Assembly (NCBI GenBank): GCA_019415335.1
Contig: DXKH01000015.1
Location: 124,001-188,000 of the forward strand
Reading direction: 5' to 3'
DNA: 64,000 bases
Source: Citrobacter sp.
GTDB taxonomy: Bacteria; Pseudomonadota; Gammaproteobacteria; Enterobacterales; Enterobacteriaceae
The translations under genes and the position numbers were made by a program. Shown here one piece after another: positions 48,627 through 59,874 of the stretch (positions are counted from its first letter, which is position 1; every line of letters starts with the position of its first letter). The notes under the pieces were generated by a model. That model ran no database searches, was not told the DNA's origin, and worked only from the letters and a program-made list of their open reading frames with translations.

Positions 48627-49421
48627 ATGACATTGATGATTCCGGATACCCTTCGGGAACAACTGGAAAAGACGAAGGCTATCATTGCGCGGATCCTGGA
48701 AGAGGAGCTGCTGGCCATTCATCTGTATGGATCTGCCGTTGAGGGGGGATTAAAACCCTACAGCGATATTGATTTGCTGGTCACCACGCGCGTGCCGCTG
48801 ACGGCGACGCAGCGAGAAGCGTTGATGCAGGAACTCCTGCCGGTATCCGCCTGGCCCGGCTCGTCGACGCTCTGGCGGGCGCTCGAGGTGACGGTTGTGG
48901 TGCTTGCCGATGTGGTCCCCTGGCGTTTTCCTCCCCGGCGGGAAATGCAGTTTGGTGAGTGGCTACGCGAGGATATTCTCGCGGGGACGTATGAACCCGC
49001 ACAGTCGGATAGCGATCTGGCGATTTTATTGACTCAGGCGCGTAGTGCCAGCATTGCCTTAACTGGCGAGCGTGCGGATTTGCTTTTTGAGCCTGTACCA
49101 GAGAACGACATACGGGAGACGTTCCGCCAGACGCTGACGCTCTGGCAGGACAATCGCGATTTACAAGGCGACGAGCGCAATATCATGTTGACCCTGGCGC
49201 GCATCTGGTACAGCGTGGCGACAGGCGGTTTTACCGCGAAAGACCGTGCGGCAGACTGGTTAATACCCCATCTCCCGGGTGAACATGCCTCTCTGCTGGC
49301 GACAGCGCGGCGCGATTATCTGGGACAGGAAAGCGTTGACTGGGCAGAGGTTATGCCCGCCGTCTCGCGCTTTGTCGGCTATGCAAAAGCGAAAATAGCC
49401 GAATCGCTTGCGGAGAAGTGA
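48627..49421 (+). CDS. AadA-type aminoglycoside (3'')(9) adenylyltransferase, chromosomal
   Basis: 264 residues. Nucleotidyltransferase motif GSAVEGGLKPYSDIDLL with the catalytic aspartates, and the base glutamate in ALEVTVVVL; length and ends match the Salmonella chromosomal AadA (streptomycin/spectinomycin adenylyltransferase). It is not in an integron cassette: no attC site is visible. In Salmonella it is usually cryptic, so resistance may not be expressed. Preceded by zinT, followed by a terminator. Confidence 0.88.
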   Translation: MTLMIPDTLREQLEKTKAIIARILEEELLAIHLYGSAVEGGLKPYSDIDLLVTTRVPLTATQREALMQELLPVSAWPGSSTLWRALEVTVVVLADVVPWRFPPRREMQFGEWLREDILAGTYEPAQSDSDLAILLTQARSASIALTGERADLLFEPVPENDIRETFRQTLTLWQDNRDLQGDERNIMLTLARIWYSVATGGFTAKDRAADWLIPHLPGEHASLLATARRDYLGQESVDWAEVMPAVSRFVGYAKAKIAESLAEK

Positions 49422-49472
49422 TAGCCATATTCCAGGCATAATCACGGTCGCGACAGAAGAATGACGAATAAT

Positions 49473-49502
49473 AAAAAAGGCAGATCGCTCTGCCTTTTTT
49501 TC
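49473..49502. terminator. Terminator between aadA-like gene and minE
   Basis: AAAAAGGCAGA TCGC TCTGCCTTTTT stem, A-run on the left and T-run on the right, so bidirectional between convergent genes. Confidence 0.9.
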
Positions 49503-49525
49503 CAGGAATTATCTGAGTAGAGTGT

Positions 49526-49792
49526 TTATTTCAACTCTTCAGCTTCCGGCAATGTAACGTTAAGTTCGAGAATGGAAATATCGCCGTCCTTTTGTTCAAG
49601 CTGAACGGTGACCATTTCCGGATCAATTTGTACATACTTACAAATGACCTCAAGAATATCTTTACGTAACTGCGGTAAATAATGCGGCTCGGCGTCACTA
49701 CGACGACGCTCGGCAACGATAATCTGCAATCGCTCTTTCGCGATGTTCGCTGTACTCTTTTTCCGCGAGAGAAAAAAATCCAGTAATGCCAT
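49526..49792 (-). CDS. minE: MinE, topological specificity factor of Min system
   Basis: 88 residues. N-terminal MinD-interacting region ([23 protein letters not shown]) and C-terminal topological domain. MinE drives MinD/MinC oscillation so the division ring forms at mid-cell. Start lies 3 bp after the minD stop; last gene of minCDE. Confidence 0.97.
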   Translation of the reverse strand: MALLDFFLSRKKSTANIAKERLQIIVAERRRSDAEPHYLPQLRKDILEVICKYVQIDPEMVTVQLEQKDGDISILELNVTLPEAEELK

Positions 49793-49795
49793 AAC

Positions 49796-50608
49796 TTATC
49801 CTCCGAACAGGCGTTTGAGGAAACCTTTCTTCTCTTCGTCAATGAAGCGGAAAGGACGTTCTTCTCCCAACAGACGGTCTACCGTATCGGCATACGCTTT
49901 ACCTGCGTCTGCATTGATGTCCAGAATGACCGGTTCACCCTGGTTAGAGGCGCGCAGAACAGACTGATCTTCCGGGATAACTCCAACGAGTTTGATGCGC
50001 AGGATCTCCAGCACATCTTCCATACTGAGCATGTCGCCACGGTTAACTCGGCCCGGGTTGTAGCGCGTCAACAGCAGATGTTCTTTAATCGGATCTTCAC
50101 CGTTTTCGGCGCGGCGAGATTTAGACGCCAGAATACCCAGAATACGGTCAGAGTCGCGTACCGAGGAGACTTCCGGGTTCGTCGTGATGATCGCTTCGTC
50201 GGCGAAATAGAGCGCCATCAGCGCGCCGGTTTCAATCCCTGCCGGGGAGTCGCAGACGATAAACTCGAAATCCATTGCTTTCAGATCGTCGAGGACTTTT
50301 GCAACGCCTTCACGCGTTAACGCGTCTTTATCGCGAGTCTGAGAGGCCGGAAGAATAAAGAGATTCTCAGTGCGCTTGTCCTTGATGAGCGCCTGATTGA
50401 GCGAGGCATCGCCCTGAATGACGTTGACGAAATCATAAACAACCCGACGCTCACACCCCATGATCAGATCGAGGTTACGCAGGCCGATATCAAAATCAAT
50501 AACGACAGTTTTCTTTCCCTTCTGGGCCAAACCAGTAGCGATGGCCGCGCTGGAGGTGGTTTTGCCAACGCCCCCTTTACCCGAAGTAACTACAATAATG
50601 CGTGCCAT
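49796..50608 (-). CDS. minD: MinD, membrane-associated septum-site ATPase
   Basis: 270 residues. Deviant Walker A (GKGGVGKTT, residues ~10-18), DSPAGIE switch II, and the C-terminal amphipathic helix that binds membrane (KKGFLKRLFGG). It recruits MinC and is released by MinE. Second gene, 23 bp after minC. Confidence 0.98.
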   Translation of the reverse strand: MARIIVVTSGKGGVGKTTSSAAIATGLAQKGKKTVVIDFDIGLRNLDLIMGCERRVVYDFVNVIQGDASLNQALIKDKRTENLFILPASQTRDKDALTREGVAKVLDDLKAMDFEFIVCDSPAGIETGALMALYFADEAIITTNPEVSSVRDSDRILGILASKSRRAENGEDPIKEHLLLTRYNPGRVNRGDMLSMEDVLEILRIKLVGVIPEDQSVLRASNQGEPVILDINADAGKAYADTVDRLLGEERPFRFIDEEKKGFLKRLFGG

Positions 50609-50631
50609 AGAAATTCCTTGTTAAAAAGGGA

Positions 50632-51339
50632 TCAATTCAACGGTTGAACTGTCAAAGCGTTATCTGCCAACTGCAGACGTGCCGCTTTGCCATAAAATTC
50701 TGCTGGGATTTTATCACTCAGCCAGTAAACACCTGCGATAGACACCAGTTCTGCCGTCAGATGCGTACAAAAAATTTGCGCATCCCGGTCACCACTTGCC
50801 CCTGCCAGCGCGCGACCTCTCATCATGCCATAGACATGAATATTGCCATCGGCGATCAGCTCAGCGCCAGCACTGACGTGACTTGTAACAATCAGATCAC
50901 ATTGTGGTGCATAAATGCGCTGACCGGAACGAACCGGTATATCAATAAATCGCGTTTTTGTGACGGGAGTAGCGTTTTGCACTACAGCGGCGGGAGCAAC
51001 GGGTTCTGTCGGCGCGGAACGCGCCACTTTCTCTTTACCTTCAGTGAGTAAAGGAAGGCCCATCTGATCGATTTCGGCTTTGAGCCGGGCATCTTTACAA
51101 CCGCTGACGCCAACAATACGCAACCCCGTCGATGCCACGACCTTCTGCAACTGCGGCCAGTTCACCGGCGCGTCAAGACTACTGACATTCACCACCACCG
51201 GAGCGTGTTTTAAAAAAGCAGGAGCCTGCGCGATTTTGTCTTCTAACGCCTGACGAATAACCTCGGGTTCTGCTTCATGTAAATGAACCACTGATAAGGT
51301 GAAGCTACTGCCTTTAAGTTCGATGGGCGTGTTTGACAT
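50632..51339 (-). CDS. minC: MinC, inhibitor of FtsZ polymerisation
   Basis: 235 residues from [11 protein letters not shown]-terminal FtsZ-inhibiting domain (~1-105), a proline/alanine-rich linker, and the C-terminal MinD-binding beta-helix ([15 protein letters not shown]... [13 protein letters not shown]). A longer in-frame upstream start lacks conservation. First gene of the operon. Confidence 0.97.
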   Translation of the reverse strand: MSNTPIELKGSSFTLSVVHLHEAEPEVIRQALEDKIAQAPAFLKHAPVVVNVSSLDAPVNWPQLQKVVASTGLRIVGVSGCKDARLKAEIDQMGLPLLTEGKEKVARSAPTEPVAPAAVVQNATPVTKTRFIDIPVRSGQRIYAPQCDLIVTSHVSAGAELIADGNIHVYGMMRGRALAGASGDRDAQIFCTHLTAELVSIAGVYWLSDKIPAEFYGKAARLQLADNALTVQPLN

Positions 51340-51465
51340 CCTGGCCTTACTCAATTTGCTATTTATCAACCCCGATGTGGAGTGATATTCCGAAGTCCAG
51401 AAGGCATGTTATAGTCACTATTATATTGAGGCAAGTCGCCATCCGTTTAATTCAGAGTAAAATGT

Positions 51466-51759
51466 ATGTTTTGTGTGATCTACAGAAGTGCTAAGCGTGA
51501 CCAGACCTATTTATATGTCGAAAAAAAAGACGATTTCTCACGTGTGCCTGAAGAACTGATGAAAGGATTTGGTCAACCACAGCTGGCAATGATATTGCCG
51601 CTGGATGGTAGTAAAAAGTTAGTCAACGCTTCGCTGGATAAAGTAAAACAAGCCTTAACGGAGCAGGGATATTATTTACAACTGCCTCCGCCGCCCGAAG
51701 ATTTATTGAAACAACATCGTTTCAACGCCTCACAAAACAATCCAGAAACCGATAAATAA
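51466..51759 (+). CDS. ycgL: YcgL, small DUF709 protein
   Basis: 97 residues, [19 protein letters not shown] start. Small globular family often next to minC and rnd in gammaproteobacteria; function unknown. The start codon is the second of two overlapping ATGs, the first being out of frame. Divergent from minC across 126 bp. Confidence 0.92.
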   Translation: MFCVIYRSAKRDQTYLYVEKKDDFSRVPEELMKGFGQPQLAMILPLDGSKKLVNASLDKVKQALTEQGYYLQLPPPPEDLLKQHRFNASQNNPETDK

Positions 51760-51827
51760 ACGGTACCCGGCGTCATGGCTGTCGGTGCCATTCCTGAAGT
51801 CAACGATGACAAATTAGGGGAAAATGA

Positions 51828-52487
51828 ATGTATCAACATCATAACTGGCAGGGTGCGCTGCTTGACTACCCGGTAAGCAAAGTGGTGTGCGTAGGGAGCA
51901 ACTACGCCAAACACATCAAAGAAATGGGAAGTGCCACGCCGGATGAGCCGGTGCTGTTTATCAAGCCGGAAACCGCCCTGTGCGATTTGCGCCAGCCGCT
52001 GGTCATTCCGACGGATATGGGCTCGGTGCACCATGAAGTCGAACTGGCGGTATTGATCGGCGCGACGCTGCGTCAGGCGACCGAAGAGCATGTGCGTAAG
52101 GCGATTGCCGGATATGGCGTAGCACTCGATCTGACCCTGCGTGATATCCAGGGCAAAATGAAGAAGGCCGGGCAGCCGTGGGAGAAGGCAAAAGGATTCG
52201 ATAATTCATGCCCGCTGTCCGGGTTCATTCCGGTCGCAGAATTTAACGGCGATCCGCAGGCGACACCGCTGGGTCTGACGGTTAATGGCGAGGTTCGCCA
52301 GCAGGGGTCGACGGCGGATATGATCCATAAAATCGTCCCCTTAATCGCCTATATGAGCAAATTCTTTACCCTCAAAGCGGGTGACGTCGTGCTGACCGGC
52401 ACCCCGGAAGGCGTCGGGCCGCTCGCCAGCGGCGACGAGCTGGTGGTCAATTTTAACGGTCACTCCCTGACGACCCGCGTCCTGTAA
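51828..52487 (+). CDS. ycgM: YcgM, fumarylacetoacetate hydrolase-family protein
   Basis: 219 residues. FAH fold with metal-ligand motifs ([20 protein letters not shown]) and C-terminal GTPEGVGPL. Homologues act as acylpyruvases or oxaloacetate decarboxylases; the substrate in enterobacteria is not certain. Preceded by GGGGAAAATGA. Followed by ycgN. Confidence 0.9.
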   Translation: MYQHHNWQGALLDYPVSKVVCVGSNYAKHIKEMGSATPDEPVLFIKPETALCDLRQPLVIPTDMGSVHHEVELAVLIGATLRQATEEHVRKAIAGYGVALDLTLRDIQGKMKKAGQPWEKAKGFDNSCPLSGFIPVAEFNGDPQATPLGLTVNGEVRQQGSTADMIHKIVPLIAYMSKFFTLKAGDVVLTGTPEGVGPLASGDELVVNFNGHSLTTRVL

Positions 52488-52494
52488 CGCCTGC

Positions 52495-52516
52495 TTGCCG
52501 CCTTTTTAGGCGGCAA
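52495..52516 (+). terminator. Weak hairpin after ycgM
   Basis: TTGCCGCC-6 nt-GGCGGCAA without a T-run on the + strand. May be an attenuator; weak. Confidence 0.35.
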
Positions 52517-52564
52517 AACTTGCATCAACGTGCCAGACTGGTTATAAGGTGCAGCTTTATAGCA

Positions 52565-53026
52565 ATGGCGGATACCCTGATGAGCGATTTACCTTTCTGG
52601 CAACGTAAAACCCTGGATGAAATGACCGATGCCGAATGGGAGTCGTTATGTGATGGCTGCGGTCAGTGCTGCCTGCATAAGCTGATGGACGAGGATACCG
52701 ACGAGATCTATTTCACCAACGTCGCCTGCCGCCAGCTCAATATCAAAACCTGCCAGTGTCGCAACTACGAACGCCGGTTCGAATACGAACCTGACTGCAT
52801 CAAGTTGACACGTGATAATCTGCCCACCTTTGAATGGCTGCCAATGACTTGCGCCTATCGTTTGCTGGCGGAAGGGAAAGGGCTCCCGGAATGGCATCCG
52901 TTGCTGACGGGGTCGAAAGCGGCAATGCACGGCGAGCGAATTTCGGTACGTCACATTGCGGTAAGAGAGTCAGAAGTGCATGACTGGCAGGACCATATTC
53001 TCAACAAACCGTCATGGGCGGACTGA
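52565..53026 (+). CDS. ycgN: YcgN, UPF0260 cysteine-cluster protein
   Basis: 153 residues from the ATG at 52565, the E. coli start. Conserved cysteines in [28 protein letters not shown] and EPDCIKL suggest a metal or Fe-S/zinc cluster. Function unknown; always near ycgM/ycgL in enterobacteria. Confidence 0.9.
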   Translation: MADTLMSDLPFWQRKTLDEMTDAEWESLCDGCGQCCLHKLMDEDTDEIYFTNVACRQLNIKTCQCRNYERRFEYEPDCIKLTRDNLPTFEWLPMTCAYRLLAEGKGLPEWHPLLTGSKAAMHGERISVRHIAVRESEVHDWQDHILNKPSWAD

Positions 53027-53049
53027 GCCGCCCGGTCTGATTTCAGGCG

Positions 53050-53391
53050 TTACGCTTTTTTCGCCTGATACATCTCGTCGCCCTGATGTTCGTCAGCAAC
53101 CCAGAAGTTGATGTTGAACTGGGCGTCATCGCTGAGTTCCACACGGTGCCAGTACTGTGGCGGGCTGGTGGCGAACTGTCCGGCATTAATCACCACTTTG
53201 ACTTCAGGCTCTTTTGCCTCTTCGTTAGCGAATCCGTAATAGGTTACCGTACCCTCCATCACACAAAGTTGACCGAAAACGCCAGCAGCGGTGTTGTGGT
53301 GGGAAAGCAGTGCTGCGGGGACATTATCTTTGGTGAAGAAAGGGGTGGAACGTTTGATTTTCCAGTTTGCCGGGATACGTAGGTGGGACAT
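53050..53391 (-). CDS. YeaR-like DUF1971 protein, second copy (Salmonella STM1808-like)
   Basis: 113 residues, MSHLRIPANWKIKRSTPFFTKD start; same cupin-like fold and the FATSPPQYWHRVELS motif as YeaR (39.3 kb). Located between ycgN and dsbB as in Salmonella STM1808, an NsrR-controlled gene linked to nitric-oxide resistance. E. coli K-12 lacks this copy. A perfect NsrR-type palindrome sits 26 bp before the start. Confidence 0.85.
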   Translation of the reverse strand: MSHLRIPANWKIKRSTPFFTKDNVPAALLSHHNTAAGVFGQLCVMEGTVTYYGFANEEAKEPEVKVVINAGQFATSPPQYWHRVELSDDAQFNINFWVADEHQGDEMYQAKKA

Positions 53392-53410
53392 AAGACATCT
53401 CCTTGCCAGG

Positions 53411-53445
53411 CTCTATAAGATGTATTTAATATACATCTTATAGAG
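53411..53445 (-). promoter_or_regulatory. NsrR-type operator, perfect palindrome
   Basis: 15-bp arms CTCTATAAGATGTAT and ATACATCTTATAGAG, separated by TTAAT; the inner part is AAGATGTATTT-A-ATATACATCTT, the NsrR consensus. Strong candidate for nitric-oxide control of the DUF1971 gene. Confidence 0.85.
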
Positions 53446-53468
53446 CGATGTCGGCAACGAGTTTAAGG

Positions 53469-53497
53469 CAAAAAAAACGCTCCCGGTTGGGAGCGTC
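53469..53497 (-). terminator. Terminator of dsbB
   Basis: On the minus strand ACGCTCCC AACC GGGAGCGT is followed by eight T. Confidence 0.9.
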
Positions 53498-53502
53498 TGA
53501 GA

Positions 53503-54033
53503 TTAGCGACCAAACAGATCACGTCTTTTCGGTTTAAGCGGCTGGACAAGCAGGACCAGAACCGCGATGACCAGATAGGCTGCAAAAATGCCCAGTAACC
53601 ATTGCGGCATTTCCAGCGATAAAAATTCCCACTGACGCTGCGCGCAATCCCCGGAGGCGACAAACACCTGCGGCAACCATTTATCCAGCGGCAACCAACT
53701 GGGGAAGCGAGCCATGAAATCACAGGTCATGAAGGGAGAAGGGTGCAACTGGATCATGGTGTGTTCCCAGGCAAGTTGCACACCGCGCCAGGCACTGTAG
53801 ATCCAGATAATCAGCGCCACATAGCGCAACGGTGTTTTAGGTGCAATAGCACCGACCAGTCCGGCCCCCATGATGCCAAACAGCGCACAGCGTTCGTAGA
53901 TGCACAGTACACATGGCTTAAGCAGCATAACATGCTGAAACCATAGCGCGACCAGTTCAAGCGCCAGGGCAGTAAAGGCCATCAATAACCAGGCACCCCG
54001 ACCCCGCGAGCACTGGTTCAAATATCGCAACAT
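53503..54033 (-). CDS. dsbB: DsbB, quinone-linked oxidant of DsbA
   Basis: 176 residues from [13 protein letters not shown], the E. coli start; four membrane helices. Redox pairs CVLC (LKPCVLCIY) and the second-loop cysteines in MTCDFM and SGDCAQR are intact. It re-oxidises DsbA and passes electrons to quinones. Divergent upstream region toward nhaB; a longer upstream frame is not conserved. Confidence 0.95.
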   Translation of the reverse strand: MLRYLNQCSRGRGAWLLMAFTALALELVALWFQHVMLLKPCVLCIYERCALFGIMGAGLVGAIAPKTPLRYVALIIWIYSAWRGVQLAWEHTMIQLHPSPFMTCDFMARFPSWLPLDKWLPQVFVASGDCAQRQWEFLSLEMPQWLLGIFAAYLVIAVLVLLVQPLKPKRRDLFGR

Positions 54034-54174
54034 AATAATTTCCCTGCAACATGTGTAGACACGGCAGTGTAAACCAATTCGATCACCGCGCCACCAGGAG
54101 AAACTCAAATATTGTGTAATTGGAGAAATATCACGCAAAAAGGCAAACCGGGCAGTGAAATGCCCGGTAAGTTG

Positions 54175-55719
54175 TTATGAAAGTGTAGCTAACCAGCCGG
54201 TTTGCGTCATCCATTCAGTCATCGGTGTCAGGGTAAACTCAACGCACAGCAGACCGACCAGCGTCAGTACAATGGTATACGGCAGCGCCATCCAGACCAT
54301 CCGACCATAGGAGAGACGAATCAGCGGTGCCAGCGCAGAGGTGAGCAGGAACAGGAACGCCGCCTGACCGTTTGGCGTCGCGACGGACGGCAGGTTAGTC
54401 CCGGTGTTGATCGCCACCGCTAACAGTTCGTACTGTGACAGTGAGATAGCACCGCTTTCCATGGCCGCTTTGGCCTCGTTAATGTAGATCGTACCGACGA
54501 AGACATTATCCGAGATCGACGAGAGCAGGCCGTTGAAGAGGTAGAACAGTGTCAGCTGTGCGTGTTCTGAGGCCTGCAATACAAACTGGATAATGGGTGA
54601 GAAGAGTTGCTGGTCGATGATCACTGCGACAATCGAGAAAAAGACCGTCAGCAGCGCGGTGAAAGGCAGAGATTCGGTGAATGCCTTGCCAATCGCATGT
54701 TCATCGGTCACGCCGGTCAGCGAGGTGGCGAAGATAATGACGGAAAGGCCAATCAATCCCACTTCCGCCAGATGCAGCGCCAGGGCAATCACCAGCCAGA
54801 CGCCGATAATGGCCTGAACGATCAGCTTTAATCGGTCCTGACGATTGCGCTGTTGGCGGCTTTGATCGTCAAACTGCTGCAATACGTCACGCACTTTTTC
54901 CGGTAGCGTTTCGCCATAGCCAAACCAGCGCAGTTTCTCAACCAGCACACAGGTGAGCAGACCGCAAATCAGTACCGGCACGGTGACCGGCGACATCCGC
55001 AAGAAGAAGTCGCCAAAATGCCAGCCGGCAGCCTTGGCGATAATCAGGTTCTGCGGTTCACCCACCATCGTCATCACGCCGCCCAGCGCGGTTCCCACCC
55101 CGGCATGCATCATCAGGCTGCGCAGGAAGCCACGGAACTGCTCGAGCACGGTTTTGTAGTGCTGATCGATATGGCTGTCATCGAGCATGTCATGATCGTC
55201 AGTACGGGATGAGGCCACGCGGTGATAAATACCATAAAACCCGACGGCAACGCTGATCACCACCGCCACCACGGTCAGTGCATCAAGGAAAGCGGAAAGG
55301 AAGGCCGCTGCCACACAGAACGCAAGTGACAGCAGCGTTTTGGAGCGAATGCTCAGCAGCAGACGGGTAAAAATAAACAGCAGCAGCTGCTTCATAAAAT
55401 AGATGCCCGCGACCATGAACATCAGCAGCAGCAAGACTTCCAGATTGTTTGCCACTTCTTCACGAACATGCGCGGCGCTGGTCATCCCAATCATAACCGC
55501 TTCAATGGCCAGCAAACCGCCCGGCAGTAACGGGTAACACTTCAGCGCCATCGCCAGCGTGAAGATGAATTCCGCCACCAGCAACCAGCCCGCAACAAAC
55601 GGGTTGATGATGAAAATCAGTGGATTAACTATCAGGAAGGTCAGTAGTGCGAGCTTGTACCAGTCTGGCGACTGGCCTAAAAAGTTGCGCCAGAACGCGC
55701 GGCCCCATGAGAGTTCCAT
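54175..55719 (-). CDS. nhaB: NhaB, Na+/H+ antiporter
   Basis: 514 residues, many membrane helices ([22 protein letters not shown] start). Membrane protein family NhaB, which exports Na+ in exchange for protons and helps pH and salt balance; E. coli is 513 residues. Divergent from fadR across 222 bp. Upstream of dsbB in the same direction. Confidence 0.95.
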   Translation of the reverse strand: MELSWGRAFWRNFLGQSPDWYKLALLTFLIVNPLIFIINPFVAGWLLVAEFIFTLAMALKCYPLLPGGLLAIEAVMIGMTSAAHVREEVANNLEVLLLLMFMVAGIYFMKQLLLFIFTRLLLSIRSKTLLSLAFCVAAAFLSAFLDALTVVAVVISVAVGFYGIYHRVASSRTDDHDMLDDSHIDQHYKTVLEQFRGFLRSLMMHAGVGTALGGVMTMVGEPQNLIIAKAAGWHFGDFFLRMSPVTVPVLICGLLTCVLVEKLRWFGYGETLPEKVRDVLQQFDDQSRQQRNRQDRLKLIVQAIIGVWLVIALALHLAEVGLIGLSVIIFATSLTGVTDEHAIGKAFTESLPFTALLTVFFSIVAVIIDQQLFSPIIQFVLQASEHAQLTLFYLFNGLLSSISDNVFVGTIYINEAKAAMESGAISLSQYELLAVAINTGTNLPSVATPNGQAAFLFLLTSALAPLIRLSYGRMVWMALPYTIVLTLVGLLCVEFTLTPMTEWMTQTGWLATLS

Positions 55720-55941
55720 TATGATTTCCCTTACCTTATTTATTGAAATGATGTTTTTATGGTTAGCGACAAAGAGTAACGGTCAGTCAGAAAGCAGGCA
55801 AGCCTTTAACCCCTGGAAGCCCGTGTTATCAAGAAAATGAAGCCTTGATCCACTTTTTCTTCATTGTGTCTGCTATCGGGCGTGTAACCCGTCTGGTATG
55901 ATGAGTGTAACTATGTTTTGCTGTGTAATGGAAATCTCACT

Positions 55942-56661
55942 ATGGTCATTAAGGCGCAGAGCCCGGCGGGTTTCGCGGAAGAGTACATCATTGAAAGTAT
56001 CTGGAATAACCGCTTCCCACCTGGCACTATCTTGCCTGCAGAGCGAGAACTCTCCGAACTGATCGGGGTGACTCGTACCACATTACGCGAAGTACTGCAG
56101 CGTCTGGCGCGAGATGGTTGGTTGACCATTCAGCATGGCAAACCGACGAAGGTGAATAATTTCTGGGAAACCTCCGGTCTGAATATTCTTGAAACGCTGG
56201 CGCGTCTCGATCACGAAAGCGTTCCGCAGTTGATCGATAATCTGCTGTCGGTGCGGACCAACATCTCCACCATCTTTATTCGCACCGCGTTTCGTCAGCA
56301 TCCTGACAAGGCACAGGAAGTGCTGGCGACCGCGAAGGAAGTGGCCGATCACGCCGATGCGTTTGCCGATCTTGATTACAACATTTTCCGCGGACTGGCA
56401 TTTGCTTCCGGCAACCCGATTTACGGCCTGATCCTGAACGGGATGAAAGGGTTGTATACCCGCATTGGTCGTCACTATTTTGCCAATCCGGAAGCGCGCA
56501 GCCTGGCGCTCGGGTTTTACCATAAACTGTCGCAACTGTGCCTGCAGGGTGCGCACGATCAGGTGTACGAAACGGTGCGTCGTTACGGACATGACAGCGG
56601 CGAGATCTGGCACCGGATGCAGAAAAATCTGCCTGGCGATTTAGCCATTCAGGGCCGCTAA
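55942..56661 (+). CDS. fadR: FadR, GntR-type regulator of fatty-acid metabolism
   Basis: 239 residues from [10 protein letters not shown] (the E. coli start; an upstream in-frame ATG adds eight residues). N-terminal winged helix ([30 protein letters not shown]) and all-helical acyl-CoA domain. It represses fad genes (the fadD operator in this window is its site) and activates fabA/fabB; acyl-CoA releases it. Confidence 0.97.
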   Translation: MVIKAQSPAGFAEEYIIESIWNNRFPPGTILPAERELSELIGVTRTTLREVLQRLARDGWLTIQHGKPTKVNNFWETSGLNILETLARLDHESVPQLIDNLLSVRTNISTIFIRTAFRQHPDKAQEVLATAKEVADHADAFADLDYNIFRGLAFASGNPIYGLILNGMKGLYTRIGRHYFANPEARSLALGFYHKLSQLCLQGAHDQVYETVRRYGHDSGEIWHRMQKNLPGDLAIQGR

Positions 56662-56666
56662 AAACG

Positions 56667-56696
56667 AACCCCCTCATGATGAGGGGGTTTTTGTTT
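56667..56696 (+). terminator. Terminator of fadR, shared with ycgB
   Basis: AACCCCCTC ATGAT GAGGGGGTT then TTTGTTTTT. It touches the ycgB stop (convergent). Confidence 0.9.
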
Positions 56697-58229
56697 TTAC
56701 AGGCTGTTCATCCTGGGTGGACAGCGCTCCAGCAGTTCCACGCTTCCGTCCTCGTTTTGCTGTTCCAGCATCACATCAAATCCCCACAGCCGATGCACAT
56801 GCTTAAGCACCTCTTTGCGGCCTTTATCCAGCGGCGCGCGATTATGCGGGATATAGCGCAGGGTGAGGGAGCGATCGCCTCGCAGATCCACGTTCCAGAC
56901 CTGAATATTCGGCTCTACGTTGCTCAGATTATATTGCGACGAGAGGCGGTTGCGGATTTCGCGGTAGCCTTCTTCGTTGTGAATGGCGGAGATCTCCAGA
57001 TAGTTATGCCGGTCGTCATCCAGCACCGTGAAGAGACGGAAGTCGCGCATCACCTTCGGCGACAGGAACTGGCTGATGAAGCTCTCATCTTTGAAATCGC
57101 GCATGGCAAAATGCAGCGTTTCCAGCCAGTCGGAACCGGCGATATCCGGGAACCAGTATTTATCTTCTTCCGTCGGCGACTGACAGATACGCTTGATGTC
57201 CTGGAACATAGCGAAACCCAGCGCGTAAGGGTTAATGCCGCTGTACCACGGACTGTTATAAGGCGGCTGGAACACCACATTGGTATGGCTGTGTAAAAAC
57301 TCCAGCATAAAACGCTCAGTGACTTTCCCCTCGTCATACAGGTGGTTCAGAATCGTGTAATGCCAGAACGTGGCCCAGCCTTCGTTCATCACCTGAGTCT
57401 GTTTTTGCGGATAAAAATACTGACTGACTTTGCGCACAATGCGCAGGATCTCGCGCTGCCATGACTCCAGCAGCGGGGCATTTTTTTCCATAAAGTAGAG
57501 CAAATTCTCCTGCGGCTCAGAAGGATAGCGCCGCGCTTCGGCAACCGTCTTCTCTTCTTCTTTCTTCGGCAGGGTACGCCACAGCATGTTCACCTGGCTT
57601 TGCAGATACTCTTCGCGGCTCTGTTGGCGGGCCTTCTCCTCCTGGAGGGAGATTTTCTGTGGGCGTTTATAGCGGTCAACGCCGTAGTTCATCAGCGCGT
57701 GGCAGGAGTCGAGCAATCGCTCAACCTCATCCACGCCGTATCGCTCTTCGCACTGGGTAATGTAATTACGCGCGAAGATCAGGTAATCGACAATGGAGCT
57801 GGCGTCGGTCCAGCTGCGGAACAGATAGTTATTTTTGAAGAAGGAGTTATGTCCGTAACAGGCGTGAGCCATCACCAGCGCCTGCATGGTAATGGTGTTC
57901 TCCTCCATCAGGTATGCGATACACGGGTTGGAGTTGATCACAATCTCATAGGCCAGACCTTGCTGACCGTGCTTATACAGTCGTTCGGTCTCGATGAATT
58001 TTTTGCCAAACGACCAGTGAGGATAGTTAATCGGCATCCCGACGCTGGAGTAAGCATCCATCATCTGCTCGGAGGTGATGACCTCAATCTGGTGCGGGTA
58101 GGTGTCCAGTCTGTAGAGTTTCGCCACCCGGTCTATCTCTGCCAGATAGACATCCAGCAGATCAAACGTCCAGTCGGGTCCATCGCTCAACCGTGTGGTG
58201 TCCTTGTTCATGGAATCAATCATAGCCAT
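56697..58229 (-). CDS. ycgB: YcgB, SpoVR-family protein
   Basis: 510 residues from MAMIDSMNKDT (matching E. coli MATIDSM...). SpoVR family; in E. coli it is in the RpoS/stationary-phase set and neighbours dadAX. Other segments such as QVMNEGWATFWHYTIL are highly conserved. SpoVR of Bacillus is needed for spore cortex; the enterobacterial function is unknown, with links to the yeaGH system. Confidence 0.93.
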   Translation of the reverse strand: MAMIDSMNKDTTRLSDGPDWTFDLLDVYLAEIDRVAKLYRLDTYPHQIEVITSEQMMDAYSSVGMPINYPHWSFGKKFIETERLYKHGQQGLAYEIVINSNPCIAYLMEENTITMQALVMAHACYGHNSFFKNNYLFRSWTDASSIVDYLIFARNYITQCEERYGVDEVERLLDSCHALMNYGVDRYKRPQKISLQEEKARQQSREEYLQSQVNMLWRTLPKKEEEKTVAEARRYPSEPQENLLYFMEKNAPLLESWQREILRIVRKVSQYFYPQKQTQVMNEGWATFWHYTILNHLYDEGKVTERFMLEFLHSHTNVVFQPPYNSPWYSGINPYALGFAMFQDIKRICQSPTEEDKYWFPDIAGSDWLETLHFAMRDFKDESFISQFLSPKVMRDFRLFTVLDDDRHNYLEISAIHNEEGYREIRNRLSSQYNLSNVEPNIQVWNVDLRGDRSLTLRYIPHNRAPLDKGRKEVLKHVHRLWGFDVMLEQQNEDGSVELLERCPPRMNSL

Positions 58230-58447
58230 TCGCGCACCCTCATTGTTGGCGGCACTCTCTGTGTGGAGCACCTCATTTCAAGCATAGAACACCCGGTTAA
58301 AAACCGTGTCAGTGAAGAAATATTTTCTTTGCAATTTCCGCTGGGTGACTCGCCAGATTACGGGGCTGTCACGACATTTTATGCTGGATAAAAATAACCC
58401 ACAGCAGGAGATGCCAAAGCAGAGAGTTCAATGATCTTCCTGCTATA

Positions 58448-58463
58448 TGTGAGGTGTGTCACC
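58448..58463 (+). promoter_or_regulatory. CRP site of dadAX
   Basis: TGTGA-GGTGTG-TCACC matches the CRP consensus TGTGA-N6-TCACA. In E. coli dadAX is activated by cAMP-CRP and regulated by Lrp with alanine. Confidence 0.8.
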
Positions 58464-58515
58464 ATAAAAAAGCCATATGTTGAATAATATTTTCATCTGG
58501 GTTATCAAGATGTAA

Positions 58516-59862
<1,347 letters not shown>

Positions 59863-59874
59863 GAAGGACGCGAG

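Noticed and set aside
48627..49421. Integron gene cassette
   Set aside because: No attC-like site, no intI and the backbone gene minE follows directly; the homologue in Salmonella is chromosomal too.
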